Shown here piece after piece: positions 1 to 6,094 of a DNA stretch of 9,537 bases (position 1 is its first letter; every line of letters begins with the position of its first letter). Both the position numbers and the translations under genes were made by a program. The notes under the pieces were generated by a model. It was not told where the DNA came from. It did no database searches and was given only the letters and a program-made list of their open reading frames with translations. Origin of the DNA: Spirochaetales bacterium (GTDB lineage Bacteria > Spirochaetota > Spirochaetia > Sphaerochaetales > Sphaerochaetaceae); assembly GCA_012519125.1 (NCBI GenBank), contig JAAYQY010000012.1:1-9537 (forward strand). The letters run 5' to 3'.

Positions 1-1631
1 ACCCCTCCGACGTTGCACGCGTCGAGAACAGAACCTACATTGCTGCCAAGTCAAAGGAAGCTGCAGGTCCGACCAACAACTGGATTGATCCCGTCGCTCT
101 CAAAGAGACTATGACAGGTCTGTACCGTGGTTGCATGAAGGGCCGCACCCTGTATGTCATTCCGTTCTCCATGGGCCCGATCGGCAGTCCCATCGCCAAG
201 ATTGGTGTTGAGCTTACCGACAGTGCATACGTTGTGATCAACATGATGATCATGACCCGTGTAGGCCTGAAGGTCCTCGATGTCCTTGGCGCCGAAGGCG
301 AATATGTACCTTGCTATCACAGCGTCGGCAAGCCCCTCGCTGAAGGCGAAAGCGACAACGGCAAGTGGCCCTGCGCTCCCCTTGAGGACAAGTACATCTC
401 CCACTTCCCTGAGACCCGCGAAATCTGGTCCTATGGTTCCGGCTACGGCGGGAACGCCCTGCTTGGAAAGAAGTGCCTGGCCCTGCGCATTGCATCCGTG
501 CTTGCTCACGACGAAGGCTGGCTTGCTGAGCACATGCTCATCCTCAAGATTTCCAACCCCGAAGGCAAGAGCATCTTCGTTACCGGTGCATTCCCGTCCG
601 CTTGCGGCAAGACCAATCTGGCCATGCTTGTTCCCACGCTCCCCGGCTGGAAGGTCGAGACCGTTGGTGATGACATCGCTTGGATGAAGTTTGGTGCTGA
701 CGGCCGTCTCTATGCCATCAATCCGGAAGCTGGTTTCTTCGGTGTTGCCCCCGGTACCTCCAACGATTCCAACTACTATGCCATGGTCAGTGCTTCCAAG
801 AACAGCATTTTCACCAACTGTGCCCTCACCGAGGACAATGATGTATGGTGGGAAGGCATCGGCTATGATGCTCCCGGCACCCTGATCGACTGGCACGGCA
901 ACGAATGGGTTCAGGACAAGGGCAACAAGGAACAGAAGCCTGCTGCTCACCCGAATGCCCGTTTTACCGCTCCCGCTTCCCAGTGCCCGAGCATTGCAAG
1001 CGAGTGGGAAGATCCGAAGGGTGTGCCCATCAGCGCAATCCTCTTCGGTGGCCGCCGCCCGAAGACCATCCCCTTGGTACACCAGAGCCGCGACTGGAAC
1101 CACGGTGTCTTCCTTGGTTCGATTGTCGGTTCGGAAATCACCGCAGCTGCACTCGACCTCAAGGTTGGTACCATCCGCCGCGACCCGTTCGCCATGCTTC
1201 CGTTCTGCGGATACAACATGGGTGAGTACTTCCAGCACTGGATCAACGTTGGTAAAGCTGCACCGGATGCTGACAAGCTTCCCAAGATTTTCTACGTCAA
1301 CTGGTTCCGCAAGACTGACGAAGGCAAGTGGCTCTGGCCCGGTTTCGGTGAGAACAGCCGCGTCCTGAAGTGGGTCTTTGAGGCCTGTGAAGGTACTGCA
1401 AAGACCATGGAAACCCCGATCGGCATCATGCCCACTCCGGACGCACTCGATCGTCCTGAAGGTGTTACCGAAGAGGATATGAAGGAGCTTCTGGCTGTCG
1501 ACGTGGAAGGCTGGTTGAAGGAAGTCGCTGACATCCGCGCCAACCACTACCCGAAGTTCGGCGACAAGCTGCCCAAGGAACTCGCTACGTTCCTGGATCA
1601 GCTCGAGGCAAACCTCAAGGCTGCCCTGTAA
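1..1631 (+). CDS. pckG: Phosphoenolpyruvate carboxykinase (GTP), 5' end cut by window
   Basis: This enzyme interconverts oxaloacetate + GTP with PEP + CO2 + GDP in the cytoplasm. It serves gluconeogenesis, or in many anaerobes runs in the carboxylating direction as an ATP/GTP-gaining anaplerotic step. The reading frame is open from base 3 and gives 542 visible residues. GTP-type enzymes are about 600 long, so roughly 60 N-terminal residues lie upstream. Seen directly: the near-N-terminal ARVENRTYI segment; the family P-loop [12 protein letters not shown] with its reactive Cys (bases about 588-627); the metal-binding kinase-2 stretch [10 protein letters not shown] (about 663-692); and the nucleotide-binding [19 protein letters not shown] region (from 1299). 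These mark the GTP class, not the ATP class (PckA). Codon use is strongly biased to C-ending codons and AAG, suggesting high expression. The gene ends in TAA and is followed by an intrinsic terminator, so it is probably not co-transcribed with the next gene. Identification is secure. Confidence 0.97.
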   Translation, partial: PSDVARVENRTYIAAKSKEAAGPTNNWIDPVALKETMTGLYRGCMKGRTLYVIPFSMGPIGSPIAKIGVELTDSAYVVINMMIMTRVGLKVLDVLGAEGEYVPCYHSVGKPLAEGESDNGKWPCAPLEDKYISHFPETREIWSYGSGYGGNALLGKKCLALRIASVLAHDEGWLAEHMLILKISNPEGKSIFVTGAFPSACGKTNLAMLVPTLPGWKVETVGDDIAWMKFGADGRLYAINPEAGFFGVAPGTSNDSNYYAMVSASKNSIFTNCALTEDNDVWWEGIGYDAPGTLIDWHGNEWVQDKGNKEQKPAAHPNARFTAPASQCPSIASEWEDPKGVPISAILFGGRRPKTIPLVHQSRDWNHGVFLGSIVGSEITAAALDLKVGTIRRDPFAMLPFCGYNMGEYFQHWINVGKAAPDADKLPKIFYVNWFRKTDEGKWLWPGFGENSRVLKWVFEACEGTAKTMETPIGIMPTPDALDRPEGVTEEDMKELLAVDVEGWLKEVADIRANHYPKFGDKLPKELATFLDQLEANLKAAL

Positions 1632-1655
1632 GCGAACAATCTCTGCATTTTTCGG

Positions 1656-1683
1656 CGGCTCTCCCTCACGGGAGGGCCGTTTT
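1656..1683 (+). terminator. Intrinsic terminator after pckG
   Basis: A 10-bp stem (1656-1665 with 1670-1679, one T-G pair) closes a TCAC loop and is followed by TTTT. It starts 24 bases after the pckG stop. The T-run nearly touches the -10-like box of the next gene, so termination of pckG and initiation of the WYL gene are packed together. Confidence 0.88.
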
Positions 1684-1688
1684 GTGTG

Positions 1689-1700
1689 TATACTCTCAGC
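1689..1700 (+). promoter_or_regulatory. Candidate -10 box of WYL regulator, leaderless type
   Basis: TATACT (1689-1694) lies 6 bases before the ATG at 1701, so transcription would begin at or next to the start codon. No Shine-Dalgarno precedes the ATG. No convincing -35 is visible, because the expected position falls within the pckG terminator hairpin. The call rests on the -10 match and on the same arrangement at three other genes here. Confidence 0.45.
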
Positions 1701-2660
1701 ATGAGCCAAATAGAACGCATTGTCTTCATCAACCGTACCATTGAGGAGGAGGGTGGGGTCAGAACCGCACAGATTGCCACCACATACCAGATATCCCGTC
1801 GTCAGGTCCTCAGGGATATCGACTACCTGCGTAGCAATCTTGAGGCCCCGATCACCTATGATGCGGCCAAGAGGTGGTACACCTATACCAAGGAGTTCAC
1901 CCTCTTTTCCAATTCAAATGAGCGGATCCTTGTGCTCAATGCCATCTATCGGAGTCTTGCCAGGTCCCAAGGGATCATGAGCACGCTTACCGACATGCTC
2001 AGCGAAGGGCTCGACAGTGGGGTGGAGAAGGGCTACCGTTCCCTTTCCGAAAAAATCATGTTCATCACTCCTGTCCAGGATTGGCCCGACTACGACATCT
2101 TCAACCAGGTCTGTTCGGCAATGAAGAGTGAACTTCGCATGACCATGCACTACAAGAACGCCCGCTCCGAGCTTTCGGTCAGGCACATCGAGCCGCTGAG
2201 ACTGGTGAACTACAGCGGGCGGTGGTACCTCCTGGCCTTCGACCTGAAACACAAGCAGCTGAGGACCTTCCATCTTTCAAGGATCATCTCCATCGTTCCC
2301 ATCCAGGGTGATCGTATCCAAAAGCGATTCGGTGAGGAAGAGCTCGATGCCTTCATCACCAGTGGCTATGGGATCTTTATGGGCAAGGAGGTTACCTACG
2401 TCACCTTCCGTGTGTATGGCTGGGCGAAGGAGACCCTCGCCACCCAGACCTGGCATAAGGAACAACAGCTGAGAACCGTCAAGGAAGGGGATGCAGAAGC
2501 TTTGGAAGTAACCCTTCCGGCAGCAGACTTGCATGAGATTCTCTCCTCCCTTCTGGCCTTTGGGGCGGCAGCAAAGCCGATCAGTCCCCCTGAGTTTGTT
2601 CAGCTCTACCGGGACTCTCTTTCCGACATGCAAAAAAATCTGGAAATTCCTTTGATGTGA
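1701..2660 (+). CDS. WYL-domain transcriptional regulator (HTH-WYL-WCX)
   Basis: This is probably a ligand-responsive DNA-binding regulator of 319 residues, a usual length for the family. Residues about 4-48 form an N-terminal helix-turn-helix of DeoR/HTH_11 type, with the recognition segment around ISRRQVLRDIDYLR. The WYL domain follows (about 130-200), with the name-giving triad in GRWYLLAFD at residues 175-177 and the downstream LRTFHLSRI, whose arginines (188, 194) belong to the proposed ligand-binding set. A C-terminal WCX-like region (about 230-315) completes the standard architecture. The frame also allows a GTG start at 1686, adding five residues (MYTLS), but that codon overlaps the probable -10 box, so the ATG at 1701 is preferred. 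Family members sense small molecules or nucleic acids and often control neighbouring genes. The target is unknown; the two small genes 56 bases downstream are possible targets by position only. Confidence 0.88.
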   Translation: MSQIERIVFINRTIEEEGGVRTAQIATTYQISRRQVLRDIDYLRSNLEAPITYDAAKRWYTYTKEFTLFSNSNERILVLNAIYRSLARSQGIMSTLTDMLSEGLDSGVEKGYRSLSEKIMFITPVQDWPDYDIFNQVCSAMKSELRMTMHYKNARSELSVRHIEPLRLVNYSGRWYLLAFDLKHKQLRTFHLSRIISIVPIQGDRIQKRFGEEELDAFITSGYGIFMGKEVTYVTFRVYGWAKETLATQTWHKEQQLRTVKEGDAEALEVTLPAADLHEILSSLLAFGAAAKPISPPEFVQLYRDSLSDMQKNLEIPLM

Positions 2661-2684
2661 CAATCTGTGTCTCATAACCTGCGC

Positions 2685-2690
2685 TATCCT
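2685..2690 (+). promoter_or_regulatory. Weak candidate -10 box before the small gene pair
   Basis: TATCCT (2685-2690) would start transcription near 2697 and give a roughly 20-base leader holding the Shine-Dalgarno of the first small gene. No good -35 is found at 16-18 bases. No terminator is seen between the WYL gene and this point, so read-through from the WYL gene is equally possible. Confidence 0.25.
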
Positions 2691-2716
2691 GTCCATGGAT
2701 ACGAAAGGAGGAGAGT

Positions 2717-2872
2717 ATGGAAGAGAGAAAGCAGACCGCGGAAGTGTTGCCGCAGTGGTATGGGAAGATGCTGTCTTCCCCCATCCTGTTGTTGCTTTTT
2801 GTACTGGTGGCATTTCTTGCTTCCCCCCTGTTGTTGGTATACGGGGCACTCTCTCCCTTATTCAGGAGGTAA
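2717..2872 (+). CDS. Small single-pass membrane protein, 51 residues, unknown function
   Basis: I do not recognise this protein. A strong Shine-Dalgarno (AAAGGAGGAG, 2704-2713) stands three bases before the ATG. The product has a charged N-terminus (MEERKQ), an amphipathic lead-in with QWYGK, one long hydrophobic segment at residues about 22-44 rich in Leu/Val/Ala, and a C-terminal RR. It is therefore likely a one-helix inner-membrane peptide; no lipobox or cleavage site is seen. Its last codons overlap the Shine-Dalgarno of the next gene, whose ATG is two bases past this stop, so the two are very likely translated together. Support comes from the ribosome site, hydrophobicity pattern and coupling, not homology. 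A competing reading, a frame opening at 2695 and merging into the next gene, lacks a ribosome site and is less likely. Confidence 0.68.
   Translation: MEERKQTAEVLPQWYGKMLSSPILLLLFVLVAFLASPLLLVYGALSPLFRR
2864..2870 (+). promoter_or_regulatory. Shine-Dalgarno of second small gene, inside the first
   Basis: AGGAGGT is a near-perfect anti-16S match 4 bases before the ATG at 2875. It doubles as the last two Arg codons and the first base of the stop of the 51-residue gene, a typical translational-coupling arrangement. Confidence 0.8.
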
Positions 2873-2874
2873 CC

Positions 2875-3093
2875 ATGCAAGAGGAAAAACTGAGACAGGT
2901 AAGACCGGGACGGAAACTGGGGGCTGAGAAGCGACGGATTGCACGAGAAATCTTGCGGGAGTTCTACGCGAGCGAGGAGTTCTCCCGTCTTGGCCGGAAG
3001 GTGCAGCTTGCGATGCAAGAACTCTGTCCTGCCGAGGAGAGTGGCAAGCTTGAGCTCCTTCTTTGCGGCCAAGATACACGAAGATTGGCATAG
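2875..3093 (+). CDS. Small charged cytoplasmic protein, 72 residues, unknown function
   Basis: I do not recognise this protein. It starts at an ATG with an excellent Shine-Dalgarno and ends at TAG (3091-3093). The product is highly charged: a basic N-terminal third (RQVRPGRKLGAEKRRIAREI), a likely helix through residues about 17-50, and cysteines at 51 and 64. It has no hydrophobic segment and no signal peptide. The basic helical N-terminus could bind nucleic acid or the partner membrane peptide, but no known motif is visible. It forms a coupled pair with the preceding 51-residue membrane gene, a layout often seen for a membrane anchor and its soluble partner or a small toxin-regulator module. 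The sequence alone cannot choose between these. Confidence 0.68.
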   Translation: MQEEKLRQVRPGRKLGAEKRRIAREILREFYASEEFSRLGRKVQLAMQELCPAEESGKLELLLCGQDTRRLA

Positions 3094-3275
3094 TGTTGCA
3101 GTATGGTGCCTGTTTTGCGCATATTTCTGCATAAACATGCACTCAGGCGCTTCCCTTTTTTCGGGTTTTCCCGCTAGGATGGAGAGACTTCCTGCAAGTC
3201 ATCATCCCCCTCTGTCTGTTGCACACGCACCTTTGCTCTGCTTTGCTGTTGTGTACAGGCTCAAGGAGCTCTCTG
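3094..3275 (+). promoter_or_regulatory. Leader of uraA with candidate promoter and inverted repeats
   Basis: These 182 bases hold no convincing gene. A plausible promoter is TTGCAG (3096-3101), 18 bases, CATATT (3120-3125). Just past it is a perfect inverted repeat, TGCAT-AAAC-ATGCA (3128-3141), overlapping the expected start of transcription and so operator-like. Further on, CGGG-TTTT-CCCG (3162-3173) could form a short hairpin in the mRNA. A Shine-Dalgarno AAGGAG (3263-3268) sits 7 bases before the uraA ATG. No PyrR-binding loop or known riboswitch was recognised. Confidence 0.4.
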
Positions 3276-4559
3276 ATGGCCAATACACCATCCAAATTCG
3301 TCAAGTACGGACCGGCAGACAAACCGCCGATGGGACAATGGATTCCTCTGAGCATCCAACATGTCTTCGCGATGTTCGGGGCAACCATTCTTGTTCCGAT
3401 CCTCACTGGGTTGAGTCCCAGTACGGCACTTTTCACCGCAGGTACGGGCACTTTGCTCTACATCCTGATCACCGGTGCAAAAGTACCAGCCTTCCTGGGC
3501 TCTTCGTTTGCCTTCATCCCGGCCTTGATAGCCATCAGCGCAGCATACGGCTTGCCCTATGCAATGGGTGGTGCTTTTGTCTCGGGTCTCTTCTACACCT
3601 TGGTGGCCTTCATCATCAAGAAGAGCGGATACAACTGGCTGAACAAGGCGCTTCCTCCGGTAGTCATCGGCTCGGTCATCGTGGTCATCGGCCTCAACCT
3701 GGCCCCGACTGCCATCGGGATGGCCATGAATGATGCCAGCGGGAACTACAGCCTCTACTTCCTGATGATCGCCACGGTGACGTTGGCCCTTACCATCATC
3801 GCGAATATCTTCTCCAAGGGTTTCTTCAGCATCATCCCGATTCTGCTGGGCCTGCTTGGAGGCTACTTCTTTGCCCTTATCATGGGCCTGCTCTTCCCCC
3901 AGTATGCCTTGATCAACTTCCAGGCGGTGAAAGACGCTGCATGGTTCGGCCTTCCGACCTTTGCTCTGCCCAAGTTCAACCTGGTGGCAAGCATCACGTT
4001 CATCATTGTCTCGCTGGCCACCATCTGTGAGCACCTCGGTGACACCCTCACGATCTCCAAGGTGGTAGGCAAGGACTTTTACAAGGATCCAGGTCTTCAC
4101 AAGACCATCGCCGGTGACGGACTTGCAACATTGTGGGCATCCTTCTGGGGTGGACCGCCGAACACCACGTATGGCGAGAACATCGGCGTGCTTGCCCTTA
4201 CCAGGGTCTACAGTGTCTATGTAACCGGAGGAGCTGCCGTGGTTGCGGTCTTCCTCTCGTTCTTCCCCAAGTTCGGAGCTCTCATCCAGACCATTCCTTC
4301 TCCCGTTTTGGGAGGCATCTCCATGTTGCTGTTCGGCACCATTGCCTCCAGCGGACTGAGGACCTTGGTCGACAGTGGGGTCAACTATGAGGATAAGCGC
4401 AATCTTACGATCAGCAGCGTCATCCTGGTGCTTGGCATCGGTGGGGGAACCCTCTCCTTCATGATCGGCAAGGATCTCACCTTCACGCTTGCAGGTGTTG
4501 CCCTGGCCACACTGGTCGGAATCCTACTGAACCTGGTGCTTCCCAAAGAACAAGCTTAA
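3276..4559 (+). CDS. uraA: Uracil/H+ symporter, NCS2 (NAT) family
   Basis: This is an inner-membrane uracil importer of the nucleobase-ascorbate transporter fold, feeding uracil to pyrimidine salvage. It has 427 residues, nearly the same as E. coli UraA (429), and hydrophobic segments span most of the length, as expected for 14 helices. Substrate-binding residues known from UraA have clear counterparts: Glu252 in CEHLGD (UraA Glu241), and Tyr299 and Glu301 in GGPPNTTYGENIGV (UraA Tyr288 and Glu290). GENIGVLALTR is the clade's version of the NAT signature. UraA His245 aligns with Asp256 here, a possible specificity difference. The start at 3276 is chosen because AAGGAG lies 7 bases upstream and MANTPSKFV resembles a cytoplasmic N-terminus; an upstream in-frame ATG at 3219 has no ribosome site. 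A xanthine or other nucleobase substrate is less likely given the uracil-type motif. Confidence 0.93.
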   Translation: MANTPSKFVKYGPADKPPMGQWIPLSIQHVFAMFGATILVPILTGLSPSTALFTAGTGTLLYILITGAKVPAFLGSSFAFIPALIAISAAYGLPYAMGGAFVSGLFYTLVAFIIKKSGYNWLNKALPPVVIGSVIVVIGLNLAPTAIGMAMNDASGNYSLYFLMIATVTLALTIIANIFSKGFFSIIPILLGLLGGYFFALIMGLLFPQYALINFQAVKDAAWFGLPTFALPKFNLVASITFIIVSLATICEHLGDTLTISKVVGKDFYKDPGLHKTIAGDGLATLWASFWGGPPNTTYGENIGVLALTRVYSVYVTGGAAVVAVFLSFFPKFGALIQTIPSPVLGGISMLLFGTIASSGLRTLVDSGVNYEDKRNLTISSVILVLGIGGGTLSFMIGKDLTFTLAGVALATLVGILLNLVLPKEQA

Positions 4560-4571
4560 GAGCAACCCAAT

Positions 4572-4612
4572 TGACAAGATAGGCGCTGCAATTGCAGCGC
4601 CTATCGTCAGTT
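4572..4612. terminator. Bidirectional terminator between uraA and adh
   Basis: A perfect 28-base palindrome (4578-4605) forms a 12-bp stem with an AATT loop. It can be lengthened by TGAC/GTCA flanks across a two-base bulge. It lies between convergent stops (4559 and 4629). T-runs are short on both sides (GTCAGTTTC rightward, TTGTCAATT leftward), so the very stable stem must do most of the work. Confidence 0.8.
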
Positions 4613-4628
4613 TCGGGAGCATGGTTGC

Positions 4629-5783
4629 TCAGTTCACGGCCTTGCCGTAGTACGCTGCCTCAAAGAGCATCTGTACATCGGCTGCGGTGGGCTTCCCCGG
4701 GTTGGTCAGTGTGCAAGGATCCTCAAATGCATGCTGGCTCATCCTCGCAAGGACTTCCTTGAATTTGGCCTCATTGAAATCAACCTCAGTGCAATCCTTG
4801 AAGCAGGATGGGATGTCCATCTTCTTGTTCATCTCTTGGATAGCTGCAGAGAGATCCTGAAGGCCAAGGAGCTTCTCAGCATAGGTGTATTTGTTCGAGA
4901 ACTTGCGGTTGTAGGCGATCACATAGGGCAGCAGAATGGCATTGGCAAGCCCGTGGGTGACGCCAAACTCTCCTCCGATCTTGTGTGCCATGGAGTGTAC
5001 CAAACCAAGGGATGCATTGGTGAATGCCATGCCGGCAAGAGCTGAAGCTTCATGCATGGCAAGCCTTGCTTCCAAGTTCTTCGGTTCGGCGTAGGCTGTC
5101 GGGAGAGTGTCCAGCACCATCTTGATCGCCTGCACCGCATACGGGTCGGTGAAGGCAGTTGCCGCATTTGAGGCGACAGCCTCGACTGCATGGGCCATGA
5201 CGTCCATACCAGTATTGGCGGTGATGTGCTTGGGCATGGTCATGGGGAGTGCGGGGTCGAGAATGGCGATATCCGGTACCATGTCAGCTGCAACGATAGG
5301 GTACTTGATGTGTTTCTGGGTATCGGTGATGACGCTGAAGGCGGTGATTTCGCTTGCAGTCCCGCTAGTGGAGGGGATGGCGATGAACTTGGCCTTGTTG
5401 CGTAGCGACGGCATGCTCCCCGGAGTGATGATATCCTCGAAACTCAGCTGGGGATGTTCATAGAAGCACCACATGACCTTTGCAGCGTCAAGAGCCGAGC
5501 CCCCTCCGATGGCCACAATCCAATCGGGAGCGAATGCGAGCATGGTCTCTCCACCTTTCTTTACGGTTTCCACTGAGGGGTTCGGTTCAACCCCGTCAAT
5601 GATGATCGACTCGATGCCGGCCTTGGCTAGAAGGGCCTGTGCCTGGTCAAGAAAGCCGAACTTTTTCATCGAACTTCCCCCAGTCACAATTGCTGCACGC
5701 TTGCCCTTCAACCCTGCAAGCTTGCCAAGCGAGCCTTCACCATAAAAGATGGTTCTGGGAATGGAAAAACTCATGGTACTCAT
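4629..5783 (-). CDS. Iron-containing (type III) alcohol dehydrogenase
   Basis: This is an NAD(P)-dependent, Fe2+-dependent dehydrogenase of 384 residues, the family norm. It probably reduces aldehydes to alcohols in fermentation or oxidises small alcohols or diols. Residues 1-185 form the nucleotide-binding domain, with GGGSALD at 93-99. The C-terminal helical domain carries the four metal ligands Asp194 and His198 (MDVMAHAVE), His263 (LVHSMAH) and His277 (THGLANA), all present, so the enzyme should be active. The exact substrate (ethanol, butanol, 1,3-propanediol or lactaldehyde) cannot be told from sequence. The start at 5783 has the Shine-Dalgarno AAGGAGAG 5 bases upstream. A further in-frame ATG at 5816 lies at the promoter -10 box and is rejected; MSF at 5774 is a weaker alternative. 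The gene is monocistronic, with its own promoter and a shared terminator. Confidence 0.93.
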   Translation of the reverse strand: MSTMSFSIPRTIFYGEGSLGKLAGLKGKRAAIVTGGSSMKKFGFLDQAQALLAKAGIESIIIDGVEPNPSVETVKKGGETMLAFAPDWIVAIGGGSALDAAKVMWCFYEHPQLSFEDIITPGSMPSLRNKAKFIAIPSTSGTASEITAFSVITDTQKHIKYPIVAADMVPDIAILDPALPMTMPKHITANTGMDVMAHAVEAVASNAATAFTDPYAVQAIKMVLDTLPTAYAEPKNLEARLAMHEASALAGMAFTNASLGLVHSMAHKIGGEFGVTHGLANAILLPYVIAYNRKFSNKYTYAEKLLGLQDLSAAIQEMNKKMDIPSCFKDCTEVDFNEAKFKEVLARMSQHAFEDPCTLTNPGKPTAADVQMLFEAAYYGKAVN

Positions 5784-5816
5784 CTGTTCTCTCCTTACGG
5801 GAATCTGTATGCCCAT

Positions 5817-5845
5817 AAGATATCGATATTAATTTATCGTGTTAA
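5817..5845 (-). promoter_or_regulatory. Promoter of the alcohol dehydrogenase gene with an inverted repeat
   Basis: On the minus strand, TTAACA (5845-5840), 17 bases, then TATCTT (5822-5817) predicts a start near 5810 and a leader of about 27 bases carrying the Shine-Dalgarno. The spacer contains the inverted repeat CGATA-6-TATCG (5824-5839), placed where a repressor could block polymerase. It does not match the Rex consensus well. Confidence 0.5.
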
Positions 5846-6077
5846 GAGGTTTTTCTGAAAACGCCAAAGAATTCCAATAAAAGCAAAAATAATGACTATC
5901 AAGCCATAAATAAAATACTTTAAATTATATTAAAAAGAGAATACTATTATAAATGTGCATGAAAAACGAATAAAAATTACAATAAAAGATTTTCAAGAAT
6001 AATAAATAAACGTATCTATACAAGGGTCTAACCATCTGCTTCCAAAGCCTCTGCGGGTTCTCTCTTTGTCGGATATC
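5846..6077. other. AT-rich intergenic stretch, no gene seen
   Basis: Together with the adjoining promoters this fills the gap between the divergent alcohol dehydrogenase and RNase D-like genes. Bases 5881-6000 contain only 22 G or C in 120, against roughly half in the coding regions. It is crowded with A-runs and stops in all frames, and no reading frame has a ribosome site. A-tracts near 5870-5960 could act as an UP element or curved DNA for the dehydrogenase promoter. A weak rightward promoter (TTTTCA, 17, TATCTA, about 5990-6018) would leave a leader of some 75 bases to the next gene. No RNA gene, repeat or mobile-element end was recognised. Confidence 0.6.
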
Positions 6078-6094
6078 TGGTATGCTCTCACCCT
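6078..6094 (+). promoter_or_regulatory. Extended -10 promoter of RNase D-like gene, leaderless type
   Basis: TGG-TATGCT (6078-6086) is an extended -10 element 8 bases before the ATG. The -35 position holds only TTCTCT (6058-6063), which an extended -10 can tolerate. No Shine-Dalgarno precedes the ATG, so the mRNA probably begins at the start codon. Confidence 0.5.

Noticed and set aside
51..1709. A 552-residue open frame on the minus strand opposite pckG.
   Set aside because: It lies antisense to an unmistakable enzyme gene, crosses the pckG terminator, has no ribosome site and reads as low-complexity composition. Strong codon bias in pckG removes stops from the opposite strand.
2695..3093. 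A 132-residue reading that opens at ATG 2695 and merges into the 72-residue gene.
   Set aside because: The TATCCT box is only 4 bases before this ATG, so the RNA would start inside it. The strong Shine-Dalgarno sites instead fit two separate coupled genes, and the 51-residue frame has a clear membrane helix.
2277..3142. Overlapping minus-strand frames of 185-190 and 94 residues opposite the WYL and small genes.
   Set aside because: No ribosome sites, no recognisable motif, and they lie opposite plus-strand frames with much better start signals.
2939..3733. A 264-residue plus-strand frame running across the leader into uraA.
   Set aside because: Out of frame with two better supported genes, no ribosome site, and no coherent protein features.
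3261..4100. A 279-residue minus-strand frame opposite uraA.
   Set aside because: Its composition (very rich in D, E, R, H, G, Q) is what the reverse complement of hydrophobic transporter codons gives. No ribosome site and no domain.
5784..5816. The 11-residue extension of the alcohol dehydrogenase to ATG 5816.
   Set aside because: It would begin beside the -10 box, upstream of the predicted transcript start, while a good Shine-Dalgarno serves the ATG at 5783.
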